From: Hemerocallis citrina
Taxonomy: Eukaryota > Streptophyta > Magnoliopsida > Asparagales > Asphodelaceae
Direction: 5' to 3'
Length of the DNA stretch: 64,000 bases
Assembly (NCBI GenBank): GCA_017893485.1
Contig: CM030367.1
Coordinates: forward strand, 140,943,089 to 141,007,088
Positions 1 through 11,920 of the stretch are shown piece by piece. Below the pieces are notes generated by a model that saw only the letters and a list, made by a program, of their open reading frames with translations, made no database searches and was not told the origin of the DNA. How positions within the stretch are numbered: position 1 is the stretch's first letter; each line of letters starts with the position of its first letter. The position numbers and the translations under genes were made by a program.

Positions 1-1812
1 AATGAAGTGAAATGGTCCCTGCTTCAAAGCGCTCACGAACATAATGACAATCAATCTCTATATGCTTCGTTCGCTCATAGAACACCGGGTTTCTTGCAAC
101 GTGTAGTGCACTACGGTTATCACAATGAAGAGGAGTAGCTCCTAAAAGAGTGGCACACATATCTGATAACAGCCAATGAACATGAACAATCTCTCTAGTA
201 GTAGCTGTCATTGCTCTGTACTCAGCTTCGGTCGAAGAGCATGCAACAACTGCCTATTTCTTACTTCGCCATGAGATCAACGAATCACCAAGAAATAGAC
301 AAAAACTTGTGGTAAACCATCTGGTAATAGGATCACTTGCCCAATCTGAATCAGAATATGCACTCAGCTCTAGTTTGGATGTAGTAGACATGAATAATAA
401 GCGAGTAATAGTGCCCCAAAGATATCTGTGAATCCGAAGAAGAGCACCGTAGTGAACTGACGTAGGAGCGAAAACAAACTGACTGAAAACACTGACTGCG
501 TGAGCAATAATTGGTCTGGTCATGCATAAGTAGACAAGCGGTCCAACAATCTGTCTATATCTAGTGGGATTAGGAAGGAGCTCACCATCAGTGGGACGAA
601 GCTTCACATGAAGCTCTAAGGGTGTATCGGTTGATCGAATGTCAGAGAGGCATGCAGCCAAGATAATATCTTATGTGTATTTTTGTTGAGAAATGAGTAT
701 CCCCCGAGATCCATGAGCAATCTCAAGACCCAAAAAATAATGTAGTCTGCCAAGGTCTTTCATATGAACTGCTGGTGAAGGTATTTCTGGGTGAATATAA
801 TGCATGCGGAGTCATCCCCAGTAATGATCATATCATCAACATAGAGTAGTAGAAATACCCTCTCCTGCGGTGATGACCACATAAACATAGAATGGTCCTG
901 AGAACTCTGACTAAAACTAGCCTTGGTGATGACAAGGCGAAAACACTCAAACCAAGCTCGAGAGGCCTGCTTCAAAGCATATATAACCCGACGCAGCCGA
1001 CAAACATGACGAAGAGGAGTAGGGTGGCTAGGAGGAGTATCCATATAAACAACCTCAGATAAGGTATCATGAAGAAAAGCATTCTTCACGTCCATCTGGT
1101 ATAACGGCCATTGACGGATGGCTGCAACAGCAAGAAGAATGCGAACAGTAGTCATCTGTGCAATGGGAGCAAATATCTCATCATAATCAATGTCATGCTC
1201 CTGAGTAAATCCTCGGGCTACTAGACGAGCCTTGTGCCGCTCAATAGATCCATCGGGTTGATATTTGACCTTGAAGATGCACTTGCAGCTAATAGGCTGA
1301 ACGCCCTTTGTCAGAGGAATGACATCCCAAGTGCAAGTCTGATCAAATGCACTGAATTCCTCTGCAATAGCTTTCCTCCACTCGGAATATTGAATTGTGT
1401 CCTGATAGGTTCTGAGCTCACATGTAGAGTGTATAGCAGTGAGATATGCATGAAACTGTGGTGAGTAGGAAGCTAGGGTGGAAAAATCAAACTGGTCAGA
1501 ATGACCAGTGGCATCAGTTGTATAACTTGCCGGAAGAATACCAGAAGTGGAACGTGTAGACTGATGAAGCAATGGTGGACTGACAGGGTATGGGGGTGAG
1601 GACGATGGAGTTGGTGCATATGTCGGTGGGGAAGTAAGTAAGGTGGGTGCTGGCAGCTATGGGGATGTAGGTGGTGTTTAAATAGGGGGAACAATAGGTG
1701 TAAGGACTGCAGGAGATGTGAATGGAGCCAGAGGAGTAGGATCAAAAGGAATGTGGGAAGATAAAGTCGAGGAGCTAGCAACAACTGGGAAAATTGAGAA
1801 ATTTGGCATCCT

Positions 1813-1850
<38 letters not shown>

Positions 1851-2822
1851 CAGCTAGTAAGGAGAGTCTTCCACAAAGGATACATGTCGAGAAATACGGA
1901 CACGACCCGCCGATGGATCAAAACAACGATAACATTTGTGTTCGGGGCTGAGACCTAGGTGAACGCACTTAGCAGCACGAGCGAAGAGCTTTGTGCACTC
2001 AGTAGGAGGGAGAAGGACGTAACAGGTACACACAAAGGTACGGAACATATTGTAGTTGGAAGGTGAGTGATAAAGAGCCCCATAACGCATCGTACCAGCT
2101 AGGGCAGACGAGGAAGTAATGTTAATGAGACTAACAGAGATCATGACAGCTTCAGCCTAGAAAGAACGAGGAGTAGAAGAGGATAGTAAAAGAGCACGAG
2201 CCGTCTCAAGGATGTGACGATGCTTGCATTCAGCTACACCATTCTGCTCATGTGTGTAAGGGCATGATTGCCGAAAAAGGGTGTCATGAGACTGAAGGAT
2301 CGATCTCATAGTGGTGGAAGTGTACCAAATGACAACCCTGACAATCAGATAAATGTTTAAAAGCAAGAGAACCAAGGGCACCACTACGAGCTAAAGTCTG
2401 GAGACGAGACGCACTAATATGACCTAAACGTCTATGTCACAGATCAGCATCAGATGAAACAATAACGAAAAAACTAGAAGGAGAGTGATGTGCACGAAGA
2501 AAATCTAGATGATATAGACGACCCTGATGACTAGCACACACAAACTCCTTACTGGTGCATGAATCAGTAATAGAACAACCGAAAGAGTCAAAATAAATGA
2601 CAAGACCACTATCGCACAACGCACTAATAGAAATAAGATTTATGGATAAATTAGGAGCATAAAGAACATATGATAATGTGACAGTGGGAGAGCTAATTGT
2701 TCCTGAATATGTAATGAGAAGTGATGAGCCATCAGCTGTGTGTAGAGATAGAGAGTGAGAGAGAAGTGAAGTACAGGTGGTGAACAGTGTCTGATTACTA
2801 GTGAGATGATGTGATGCACCAA
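1..2822 (-). pseudogene. copia-A pol pseudogene (pre-INT, INT, RT, RNase H)
   Basis: Domains in translation order on the minus strand: a pre-integrase piece (about 2437-2822), the integrase end (1854-2384, with a 'PYTHEQNGVAE' motif and a 'VHLGLSPEHKCYRCFDP'-like tail), a proline-rich linker (1580-1850), RT (760-1572, with 'QMDVKNAFLH' and the catalytic 'LLYVDDMIITGDD'), and RNase H (1-661, with 'AYSDSDWASDP' and, near the left edge, a 'STEAEYRAM' reading). A UAG at 254-256 separates two parts of RNase H in the same frame, consistent with one CAG-to-TAG change. Several further frame breaks occur. The protein would have copied and integrated retrotransposon RNA; it cannot now be made whole. 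Confidence 0.9.
1814..1849. repeat. 36-nt uninterrupted poly-G tract
   Basis: A run of 36 G residues lies in the linker between integrase and RT of copia-A. The linker is poly-proline (CCN) on the coding strand, so a C-run there could have grown by slippage. An assembly or sequencing artefact is equally possible. It should not be read as a coding glycine stretch. Confidence 0.95.
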
Positions 2823-3865
2823 AATCTAAAATCCAGAACTAAGTTATACCGGAAGTGGTAGAGAATGCAGGAGCAGAGGAGCCAGCATTGATAGACTGAC
2901 CCATGGGTTGTAGTTCCGGCTGAGTGAGGCATTGCTAAAGATTAGCCCAGGATGTATAGGAAGAAGCACTGCGAAGAAGAATAAGACTAGTGCTGCTATG
3001 ACTAAGAGAAAAATGAGAAGGGAGATGCTGCTGGTGTCTGGATCGGGGTAAGGGGCAGGACGGTGCTATCGGTGTCGGAAGTAGAGGTGAGGTAGGGTGA
3101 GGAATGATGCTGGGAGAAGGTAGGAGGCCGGAGGCAGACTGAAGATGGTGTTGCTGCTGTTTGAATCTGGAGGAGGAACGAGGGGCTGTTGTAGTGGGAA
3201 GTCGGTGGAGGCGGAAATATGTGGAGTGACTGAGATTCAATCAAGTAGTAGTACATGTCAAAAAATAAAAATAAAATTGATTTTTTTTTTCAGAAATTTT
3301 TTTACATATTGAAAACAGAAAAAGAAAAAGGATGGTTTTGGGAATTGGATTTGGAGTTGCGGGTCGGGTAGGGTTAGGAGTTATGGGTATTTGGATGTGG
3401 GTTTGATTTGGATTGGGGTTTTGGTTTGGGAGATGACTTTGGGTATGACGAGGAGAAGGTCGATGACGAGATGTAGTTGACGGGATGTGGGGGATGTGGG
3501 AGGTCGATGACGGGATGAGAGAGATTGTGGGTGATGGCTAGGATAGTAGGGTTTTGCTGAGGGGATTTCGGCGAGGGGATTTTGTTGAAGTCGAAGAAGA
3601 AGACAGGGGGGATTTGGTGGATCTGCTGAGTTGGAGGTCGACGGAAATGATATTGCCGACGATGACGATGTTGCCTACGATGATGATGATGCTGATGTTG
3701 TTGTTGATTTGGGTAAGGGAAAAGGGGATTTCGGCGAGGATTTCAACGAAACCCTAGAAAAGCTCTGATTTTCAGATCCAATCAAAGAAATTTTTTTTTC
3801 CCTAGCTGTTGGAATTTGAGGATTTTTTAAGGGAGATATTTAAGAGAAGAAAATTTGTATAATTG
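2823..3865 (-). other. copia-A gag/leader region, no intact reading frame
   Basis: This stretch lies between the primer site and the pre-integrase region, where gag should be. On the minus strand it gives only short proline/serine-rich frames and no CCHC knuckle that I can see. On the plus strand it is G-rich with GAT/GTT triplet runs (3620-3720). I take it as decayed or rearranged gag. Confidence 0.5.
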
Positions 3866-3877
3866 GCTCCGATACCA
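3866..3877 (-). other. copia-A primer binding site (initiator tRNA-Met type)
   Basis: On the minus strand the bases directly after the LTR read TGGTATCGGAGC. This is one base off the plant initiator tRNA-Met primer site TGGTATCAGAGC. It fixes the inner edge of the 5' LTR and the orientation of the element. Confidence 0.85.
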
Positions 3878-4015
3878 TGTTAAGATAAATCAGAAAGATA
3901 AAAATAATACTGATTATTGAATTGAGAAATAACTGAGTACAGTATCTTATATATATAGGAGTGAACCAAATACAAAACTAGCCCAATATCCAATGTCGGA
4001 CTGTAATATCTAACA
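3878..4015 (-). repeat. 5' LTR of copia-A (138 bp)
   Basis: The repeat starts TGTTAAGATA and ends TATCTAACA on the plus strand, giving inverted TG...CA ends of 7-8 bp. It abuts the primer site. The partner LTR is off the window. The length is short but within the copia range. Confidence 0.8.
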
Positions 4016-4374
4016 CTATGAATACCTAGCAAATGATGACTAAAGTAATAAAATAAACAAAACTAAGAAAGTATATTTAATTTGAGATCGAGCTCATTGT
4101 TGAATTGGATTGATCCTCCAACTCCCATCTCTCTTAATGCATGCATGTCTGCAAGCTGCATAAATTATCAAGTAAATAACTCAATAATGATTATACATTG
4201 TGGCCTCATTTCAACCACAAAGAGTTTTAAGCAATATATTCATAGCACCAGGTGCTCAGTACAATCTATGCACAGCATTTCCTTCAATATATACTAGAGT
4301 ATATGTAGTGCACACAAGCTTAATTTGAAATGTCTTTATGAAAAAGGGGAATGCAATACAATGGATGTAGGAAA
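4016..4374. other. AT-rich spacer, nothing recognised
   Basis: About 360 bp between copia-A and the large LTR element. No coding region, RNA gene or clear repeat end was found. It is the left flank of the target site of the 9.6-kb element. Confidence 0.5.
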
Positions 4375-4379
4375 ATTAG

Positions 4380-7188
4380 TGTAACCCCTGTTTTCCTAGA
4401 TACGTATTTTCTAAATATTTTTCGTATTTTGATTTATTATAAATTCAGTATTATTTTAAACTCGAATTGTGCCTTCTATTTAAAATCTTTTCAAACCGGA
4501 AATTGTATTTTCTTCGAATAGTAGTATATTCTAACTTTAATGTTTATTTTCTAAGTGATCGGCTATTTGTATCTTATTTTATTACTATTTGGATTTTATT
4601 AAACTTGTTTATCTCAAATCTCATTTTGATATGTAAATCAAAATTATTATTGTTGTTATTAATATTACTATATTTGATTGTTGAATTGAAAATCTATTTC
4701 TATTGTATTTAGTAGTATTTGATTATTAATTTGATGCACACAAATTCATTTATTTTGTTACTTTATTATTATTGATCTATTTATTTATTTTTCTCTAATT
4801 GTATACTTTTCTTATTGGATTTTTAAACCCAAGAAACCCAAAACTCGTTATACTCTATCCATAACCCATTTTCTTATTGGATAATCCAATACCCTATAAG
4901 CCCTCAACCAATACCCAATACCGAAAACCCTACCCATTTAAACAATCCTACCCGTTATCTATTACCATACCTGTTACCCACTGTTTTCACCCAAACCCTA
5001 TTTTCCCAACCTACAATTATGTGATCGTTTGTTCTTGATTGGTTCGTGGGTTGTGCGATCATTGAGTTCGTCGCCCAGGATCCATTTCCATTACTCTTTC
5101 ATCGGATTCATCGTCTACACCCCAAGGAAAGTATCTCTTGTACATTTCATTTTCTAGTACAAGTTCTTCCTTGAAAATACTGCAAATAATTTGTGAATGT
5201 GACTCCTCTTTGTTTATCATTGATTATCTCATGTTTCTACTCATATATTACATGATCTAAGAGTTACAACCCTTCGTTGATACACTTGTTCACAACTAAT
5301 AAAATTTTGATTCATTTCGTACAATAAGTATTTTATTTGGTTTTTGTTTCTGTATTGCCTTGCTGTTTCGATCCCGATAAAACCAGAATCTGAACTTGAG
5401 TCCTAAATATGAAATATAGCCCTAAGTGTCTAGTTGCCAATAACATCCAGAATTTTTGAATTTCAAGTTATGGTCTAGGAGATATCGCAGTTTTACTGCT
5501 GCTATGTCGGTAATCGCAGATTCATAAAAACTGCTGCACCTCTTTGGTTTACAATTATTTTAACTATGCTACCAGTAAGTAAATGACTTGAAATTTTGCA
5601 TGATGATACTGGACACCCTAGAGAACATTTCCTAATTTTCTCAGAATTAATCAATGATGTTTCAATACTGTTTCATATGTATGAACTTGATTTTACAAAT
5701 TCTGGCTAAACACAAATGCTCTATAGTTTGCTGTTTTGACACATGTTGCCACAACTTATATCTGTCTTAATTATATGCGTCGGAACCGGGTAGGAGTCTA
5801 GTATTTAGACATTCTGACGAATCCACATTTGCTATCTTGTAGCAACGGGAATCGCAGTTTTGGTGCAGCAACGTCATGCTGTCCAGATTTGGAATTCTCG
5901 TTGTTCTTAAAAAATTTAAATTGTGTTAACCCTCGAATATGCTTTGCAATTATCTTAAACTTGTTCCATGTTCTTGACCATGTTTACTTGATCTGTTTTG
6001 CACACTTTCATGCTTGTTTGATGATAATGATAAATAACAAGTCGGGGTTTAAGGGAAAGACCATAGTAGTGGACAATATAGGTAAGTGCACTCGGAGGAG
6101 GGGCCCGTGTTTCCCTATTTATCGGTCTATTGGTCTATGGATCTATTGGTCTATCGGTCATATCAGTTATCGATTAATTGTAGATTACTGACTACAGTAT
6201 CTTAATAGACTCAGTCATCGGTCATTATTAAATATTGATGCCTGAGTACACCGCCCTATAAAATTCACCACTAGGTCTAAACGAAATTGCATTGACTGTA
6301 GCAACCATGTGATAAAAGGATGGCACATGAAGTGCTACCTAGATAGTAATAACTACACGACTTGATACATGATACTTGAACATGATACATGCTTACTTGA
6401 TACTTGATTACATGATACATGAGACTTGATAATTGAACATAATACTTGACATTCGCTACTTGATACTTGTACTTGATAACTTGTTACTTGAGACTTGTAA
6501 CTATTACTTGACACTTGTACGTGATACTTGTTACTTGATGCTTGATACCATTACATGTTTACTAGTCACATGTTCTACTACTAGTATTTGTTACCCAATC
6601 TTGTCACTTGAGTTGTCTTTCTTGCTAGTTAGTTTCTTGAATCTCCCTACTTGTTGCTCCCTATTATATTATGTTATACATTCTTGATTCCAAATCTTAT
6701 TTCATATTTCTTGCACTAGTTTTCATACTCTTGCTTGTACTATTTGCGGCCCTAACTTGCACTAAAGGCATTTATCTTGTTTTCCCTATTTTTTTCCTTT
6801 TTATATTTATATATACAGATTTTGGAGAAGAATTTTCTGCTGAAATTGGTGAGCAAACGTTCTAGGCTTCGCTTGGGGAATGACCTGCTTTAAGTATTTT
6901 TGTATTTGAGTTCATTTAGTTCTGTTGCTACTTCATCTTGTAACGGGCTTATAGTCCCGAGTTTTATCTTTTGATCTAGATTTGGAAACTATTTGGGATA
7001 TTTATATTTGTTTCATATGCTTTCCTATTAATTAATAAATTATTCATGCCTGCTTGGTTGAGTATATTCTTGTTATACTTCTTGTTATGATGCTGAGCCG
7101 ATCCTACAGCTTATGGATGATGTTAAAATCATTCACTGGGTCATGTCACGTGCTCGTATCCCCGTATTTTGGGAAGTGGGGCGTGACA
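4380..7188 (+). repeat. 5' LTR of the LARD-like element (2809 bp)
   Basis: Starts TGTAACCCCTG and ends GGGCGTGACA. It aligns throughout with 10402-13970 except that about 765 bp present in the 3' LTR (11041-11805) are missing near 5027. Short repeats of TATCGGTC (about 6118-6165) and of TACTTGATA-like words (about 6360-6560) occur in both LTRs. Open frames inside it are chance. Confidence 0.92.
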
Positions 7189-7198
7189 ATATTTTTAG

Positions 7199-7210
7199 TG
7201 GTATCAGAGC
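7199..7210 (+). other. Primer binding site, initiator tRNA-Met
   Basis: TGGTATCAGAGC, a perfect copy of the plant initiator-Met primer site, lies 10 bp inside the 5' LTR. The spacer is AT-rich. Confidence 0.92.
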
Positions 7211-8071
7211 TCAAGTTTGGCTAATGTGTTAGTTTGACTAATACATTAGGCAGGCTTGACTCAGTCAGGATTAACTCAACATTAAACAGGTCATGCAATC
7301 ACATGAACAATTTGATAATCAACTTGATCTGGACACTAGTCTTATCCCATTCATTTTGATCCCTTCATATTCAATTATTTGATTCCCTGTTTCCTTTCAT
7401 CTCTTGCAGTCGTCCTGATTTGTGGATTCCATATTGGGTATAAATTTATTCTTTCTGTATCCATGTTCTTTTGATTTCGGTGCAAGCAATCTCTTATTTC
7501 TGCTTGCCTCGTTGATCCCTTTTTATTTCAGCTCGTGTATCATTCATTGCTTTCTGTGCCTTGCATTCATCTTAATTTGTTGATTCATATTGTGTATCAT
7601 ACTAGTTGTTGTTCCCTATCTTGTTCTCCTTAAATTCCGGTGCTATCCATTCTTTTCTTCCCGCTTGGTTCGTCGATCGGCATCGGTGGATCTTCAACAA
7701 CATGTTGAGGGCTTGTTTAATTCCTACGTCATTGTATATTTTTATGATATTTTTATTGTGTAAATTTGATACACTGCATATTTACTTTCTCATTCACATT
7801 TGCATTGTGTTTATGCATGTATTTCATTCCGTTTTTCTCCCTACTTTTATAAATTATTTTCACTACTACTATTTTGTACTATTGTGTTTGATATTTATGA
7901 TCTATACATCTATTTTGATATGCCATTGTGTGACTTTCAACTCCATTTCTTGCTTTTCTACTATTTTTATATCACGAATTTCAAAACATAACATCATACT
8001 TAAATTAAATATCCCATATCCCTGTGCATATGGAAGGTTACATCTTCCATTTCACCATTTCGGGGCAACCT

Positions 8072-8233
8072 AATGTCGAGATGGCAAATATGCAACTCGA
8101 TGTCAATGATGGAAAATTGCAACTGGATGTCGGGGAGGCAAAATGTGCAACCGAATATCCAGACGGCAACCTGCAACCTGATATCGTGAAGGCAAACATG
8201 CAACTTGGTGTTAAAGAGGCAAGATTTTCTACC
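8072..8233. repeat. 27-bp tandem repeat, six diverged units, in frame
   Basis: Six consecutive 27-bp units start at 8072, 8099, 8126, 8153, 8180 and 8207. Each carries a GATGTC-like start and a GGCAAA..TGCAACT end. In the plus frame they give a 9-residue unit of the type DVxxAxxQL, inside an open frame from 8024 to 8356. The period is exactly nine codons with no indel between units, though the units differ at many sites. Confidence 0.85.
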
Positions 8234-8997
8234 TATTTGCTAATTGATATTTCAAGACTTCTTACTTATATAATGAAACTAATGGTAAGGGAATATTTTC
8301 TTTATGACATTTTGTTTATACAATTATACTTTATGTTTCCATACGATTTGAACTAATATAGTTGATTTTACCCTATTCCGTGTTTACAAATTTTTTTCAT
8401 TTATGTTGAGATTGAGTACATCAACCATGGTCTAAGTTTTTGTTCTTTTGTGAATTGCTATTTATTGCCACCGTTTTCCAATTCTTTAACATTTTAGATT
8501 TCTTATTTACTTTTGTTTCCACGTCCTAATTAATGATTTGACACTTACTTTTGTAATATTTAATGAACTCCTTTTAAGCCTTCTTGCATATATATTTTTT
8601 GACATATTTTGCTCGTTACCCTTTAATGTGTTTTTCGAGTATTGATTACAATGTCAACATTCACTAATTATTATATATCTTTTACATTCATTGTTATTAA
8701 TATTTTCTTTACTTAGCTAGATTTGTTCGTATTTCTATGTATCTTGACGGGTTATTTTCCCAAAACTTTTTTTATATCACTTTTAAAGTCTGTGTTCCTT
8801 TGTTGTTTGTATGGTTATCAACCTTTTTATATTTGGGTTTTATATCTTCACTTTTGACTTTGTATTCTATATGAATAGTCTTCCTATTTTCTTACGATTG
8901 CGGATTAATGGTGTATTTTGACTTCACTTTTCATTTATAATTGATCGACTATATATATTCCTGTTTGATTTATTTATAGAGTTGATAAGCCAAATTC

Positions 8998-9213
8998 TTA
9001 TTTTGTTTTATAATGTTATTATTATTATTGCTATTGTCTTCGTTATTGTTATTAGTATTATTGTTATTATTATTATTACTATTGCTATTATTGTTGATTT
9101 CATTATTTTATTATTGTTGTTAATATTGTTTTACCTTCATACAAAAAGAAAAAATATTGAACTCAAATTATATTCTGTCTTGTATTATTATTATTATTAT
9201 TATTATTATTTTC

Positions 9214-9286
<73 letters not shown>

Positions 9287-9620
9287 GCATTATTTTCATG
9301 AATGTGTTGAATTCTATTCTGTCATGTATGTATTATAATTATTATCAGTATTGTTAACATTTTTAATTTTATTATTATTATTATTACCAGTATGATTATG
9401 ATGGTTTTTATTACTGTTATTATTATTGCAATTATTATTTTTAATATTATTGTTATTATTATTTTTATTATTACTGGTATTATTATTTTTATTATTCATA
9501 TTATTCATGTGTTGTTATTATTATTGTTATTATTATTTTATTATTGTTATTATTATTCTATTATTATTGATATTATTATTTTTATTATGAGTATTTGTTG
9601 TTATTATTATTTTTGTTAAA
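8998..9620. repeat. ATT/TTA microsatellite region
   Basis: Long runs of TTA triplets, the longest near 9184-9286, alternate with interrupted TTA/TTG tracts up to about 9620. The leucine- or tyrosine-only frames it creates are not genes. Confidence 0.95.
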
Positions 9621-10386
9621 GCCCATTAGTTTAATCTATAGCATATCTTTTAATTATTAAATTGAAGCCAAACTTTATATTCATTTTGCATTATTTATTA
9701 TATCTATCTTGAGCCCATACTCTCCTTGATCCTGGTGTCTCATTCTTGTCTTCCTGCTTGGTTCGTCGTTTGGTATCATGTGGCCGACAACGACACGTAT
9801 GCTGCTTGAGACATCACCATCGGAGTAGCGCAGCGGAAGCGTGGTAGCCCATAACCCACAGGTCCCAGAATTCTCTTGTTTCTTTTTTCCTGCATTGTTG
9901 CTTTCCTCTATTCCCTGCATTCGTCCTCATCTGTTGACTCATTGCTTGATTCAACTCTTCCTTGTCCATCCTTTCTTCGATTCCAGCTCTATCTGTTTCT
10001 TCATCTCCTTGCTTTGTTATCTTGCAAATCTTGTGTTGCTTCTTCTTCATTTTTGATACCGGTTACTTCCTTCCTGCCTTCCATTTTGCCATCATGCACT
10101 CATTCGTTGTTTGATTCAATTCTTTCCTGTCATTCCTCCCTTTGATTTCAGTTCTACCTACTCCCTATCTTATTTTGATATCTTGTGTTGTTTCTTTACT
10201 TTTGATACTGTTTATTTTCTTTCATGTATTCCTTTGACCTCATTGTTATCCACTTCCTTATTTTTCTGGTGTTGCAACTGCTTTGTTCCTTTCCCTTTTA
10301 ACCCTCTGTTTTGTTACCCTTTCCCGGTTTGTTTTGCCTTGTCCTATGTACCGCCTAAGCAAATTTCGAAGACGAAATTTTGTTGT

Positions 10387-10394
10387 AAGGTGGG
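10387..10394 (+). other. Polypurine tract before the 3' LTR
   Basis: AAGGTGGG lies 7 bp before the 3' LTR, the expected place for plus-strand priming. It follows a TTCGAAGACGAAATTTT stretch typical of the end of Tekay-type pol. Confidence 0.65.
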
Positions 10395-11040
10395 TCGGAT
10401 TTGTAACCCCTGTTTCCCTAGATACATATTTTCTGAATATTTTTCGTATTTTGATTTATTATAAATTCAGTATTATTTTAAGCTCGAATTGTGCCTTCCA
10501 ATTAAAACCTTTTCGAACCGGAAATTGTATTTTCTTCGAATAGTAGTATATTCTAAATTTAATGTTTATTTTCTAAGTGATCGGCTATTTGTATCTTATT
10601 TTATTACTATTTGGATTTTATTAAACTTGTTTATCTCAAATCTCATTTTGATATGTATATCAAAATTATTATTGTTGTTATTAATATTATTATATTTGAT
10701 TGTTGAATTGAAAATCTAATTCTATTGTATTTAGTAGTATTTGAGTATTAATTTGATGCACACAAATTCATTTATTTTGTTACTATATTATTATTGATTT
10801 ATTTATTTATTTTTCTCTAATTGTATACTTTTCTTATTGGATTTTTAAACCCAAGAAACCCAAAACTCGTTATACTTTATCCATAACCCATTTCTTATTG
10901 GATAATCCAATACCCTATAACCCTTCAACCAATACCCAATACCCAAAACCCTACCCATTTAAACAATCCTACTCGTTATCTATTACCATACCCGTTACCC
11001 ACTGTTTTCACCCTAACCCTATTTTCCCTACCTATATTAT

Positions 11041-11805
11041 ACACCCTACCTTTGCAAACCCAAAGTAGCCCCCCCCCACCCCTCTTCACCTTCCTCTCTC
11101 CCGATCTCTCACCTCTCCCGATCAACCCCTGCTCTCCGCTTCCTCTCCTCTCGCTGCATCAACACCCGCCTCCAGCGCTGCCCTACCCCTGCGCTGCAGA
11201 CCCCCTCAGCGCCGCCCTGCACCCCCATGCTCCATCTTCGCGACCTCAACGACCCCAGCCAGAGCGACGCACATCCTCTCCCCTGCGCCTTGTCGTGCTC
11301 ATCCTCGCCAGCGTCCCTCCTCCCGACGACTGCGGCACCACAACGACAACAGCCACATCGTAGTCCCTGTGCACCCTCGTTGTTATCCCCTGTTCGCGTG
11401 CCGCCGTGCCAATGTCATCGTCCCTGTTCCGCCGCTCCCCCTGGCCGCCAACGTGCCGCCATCCGCCATCTGAGTCGCCAAGCCAGTGCACCATTGATGG
11501 GTGTGCCGTTGATCAAGGTGTGATCATCTTCGAATGTGGGCCATCGATCATCACGATCATCATCATTGATTGGATGTGGACCGTTCAATTTCCTCTTGAT
11601 CGTCATGATCATGATGATCATCAAGATTCCTTTGATCGCAGTCATTCGATCGATCAATCTTGGTCATCATCATCATCTTCATCATCAAGGAGATCTGGCC
11701 GTCCGATCTGATTCGATCATCTTGATATTGATCTTTTGATCTCAGCCGTTCGATCGAATTTGATCATTGAGATCATCGAGATCCGCGCTGTGTTCGTGAT
11801 TTTGC
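11041..11805 (+). other. Promoter/leader-like segment kept only in the 3' LTR
   Basis: A C-rich stretch (11060-11520) is followed by a GATC/ATCATC-rich one (11520-11790). It lies downstream of a TATA-like word at about 11033-11040, where transcription of the LTR would begin. Proline-rich open frames here look like a C-rich leader and not a protein. Confidence 0.55.
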
Positions 11806-11910
11806 TGTGATCGTTTGTTCATGATTGGTTCGTGGGTTGTGCGATCGTTGAGTTCATCGCCCGAGATCCATTTCCATTACTCTTTCGTCGGATTTATCGT
11901 CTACACCCCA

Positions 11911-11920
11911 AGGTAAGTAT
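11911..11920 (+). promoter_or_regulatory. Consensus splice donor in the 3' LTR
   Basis: AG/GTAAGTAT, a near-perfect plant 5' splice site, follows the leader segment. The matching site in the 5' LTR (around 5125) reads AGGAAAGTAT, so its GT is lost. A spliced LTR leader is an inference. Confidence 0.5.

Larger units (their letters stand above)
1..4015 (-). mobile_element. Ty1/copia retrotransposon remnant (copia-A), 5' LTR to RNase H, runs off the left edge
   Basis: Read right to left this is a copia element: 5' LTR (3878-4015), primer site, degenerate gag/leader, pre-integrase, integrase, reverse transcriptase and RNase H, which continues beyond position 1. The order GAG-INT-RT-RH is the copia order. 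Many stops and frame changes break the polyprotein, so the copy is dead. The 3' LTR lies outside the window, so its age and TSD cannot be tested. The 5 bp outside the LTR are CTATG (4016-4020). Confidence 0.9.
7189..10401 (+). other. Interior of the LARD-like element, no recognisable protein
   Basis: The 3.2 kb between the LTRs contain short AT-rich frames, a 27-bp tandem repeat (8072-8233), long ATT-triplet tracts (about 9000-9620) and a T/C-rich segment (9860-10330). No aspartic protease, YVDD, RNase H or integrase motif could be read on either strand. Confidence 0.75.

Noticed and set aside
1718..1951. Plus-strand frame with a long glycine run
   Set aside because: It is created by the poly-G tract, antisense to the copia-A linker.
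8982..9619. Leucine-, tyrosine- and asparagine-only frames on both strands
   Set aside because: Products of the ATT microsatellite; no codon-use or homology support.
9814..10543. Several overlapping plus-strand frames before and into the 3' LTR
   Set aside because: T/C-rich retrotransposon interior and LTR sequence; no protease, RT or integrase motif.
11052..11740. Proline/arginine-rich frames in the 3' LTR, and histidine/isoleucine frames after them
   Set aside because: They lie in the LTR leader, overlap in several frames and have no family resemblance; a C-rich leader explains them.
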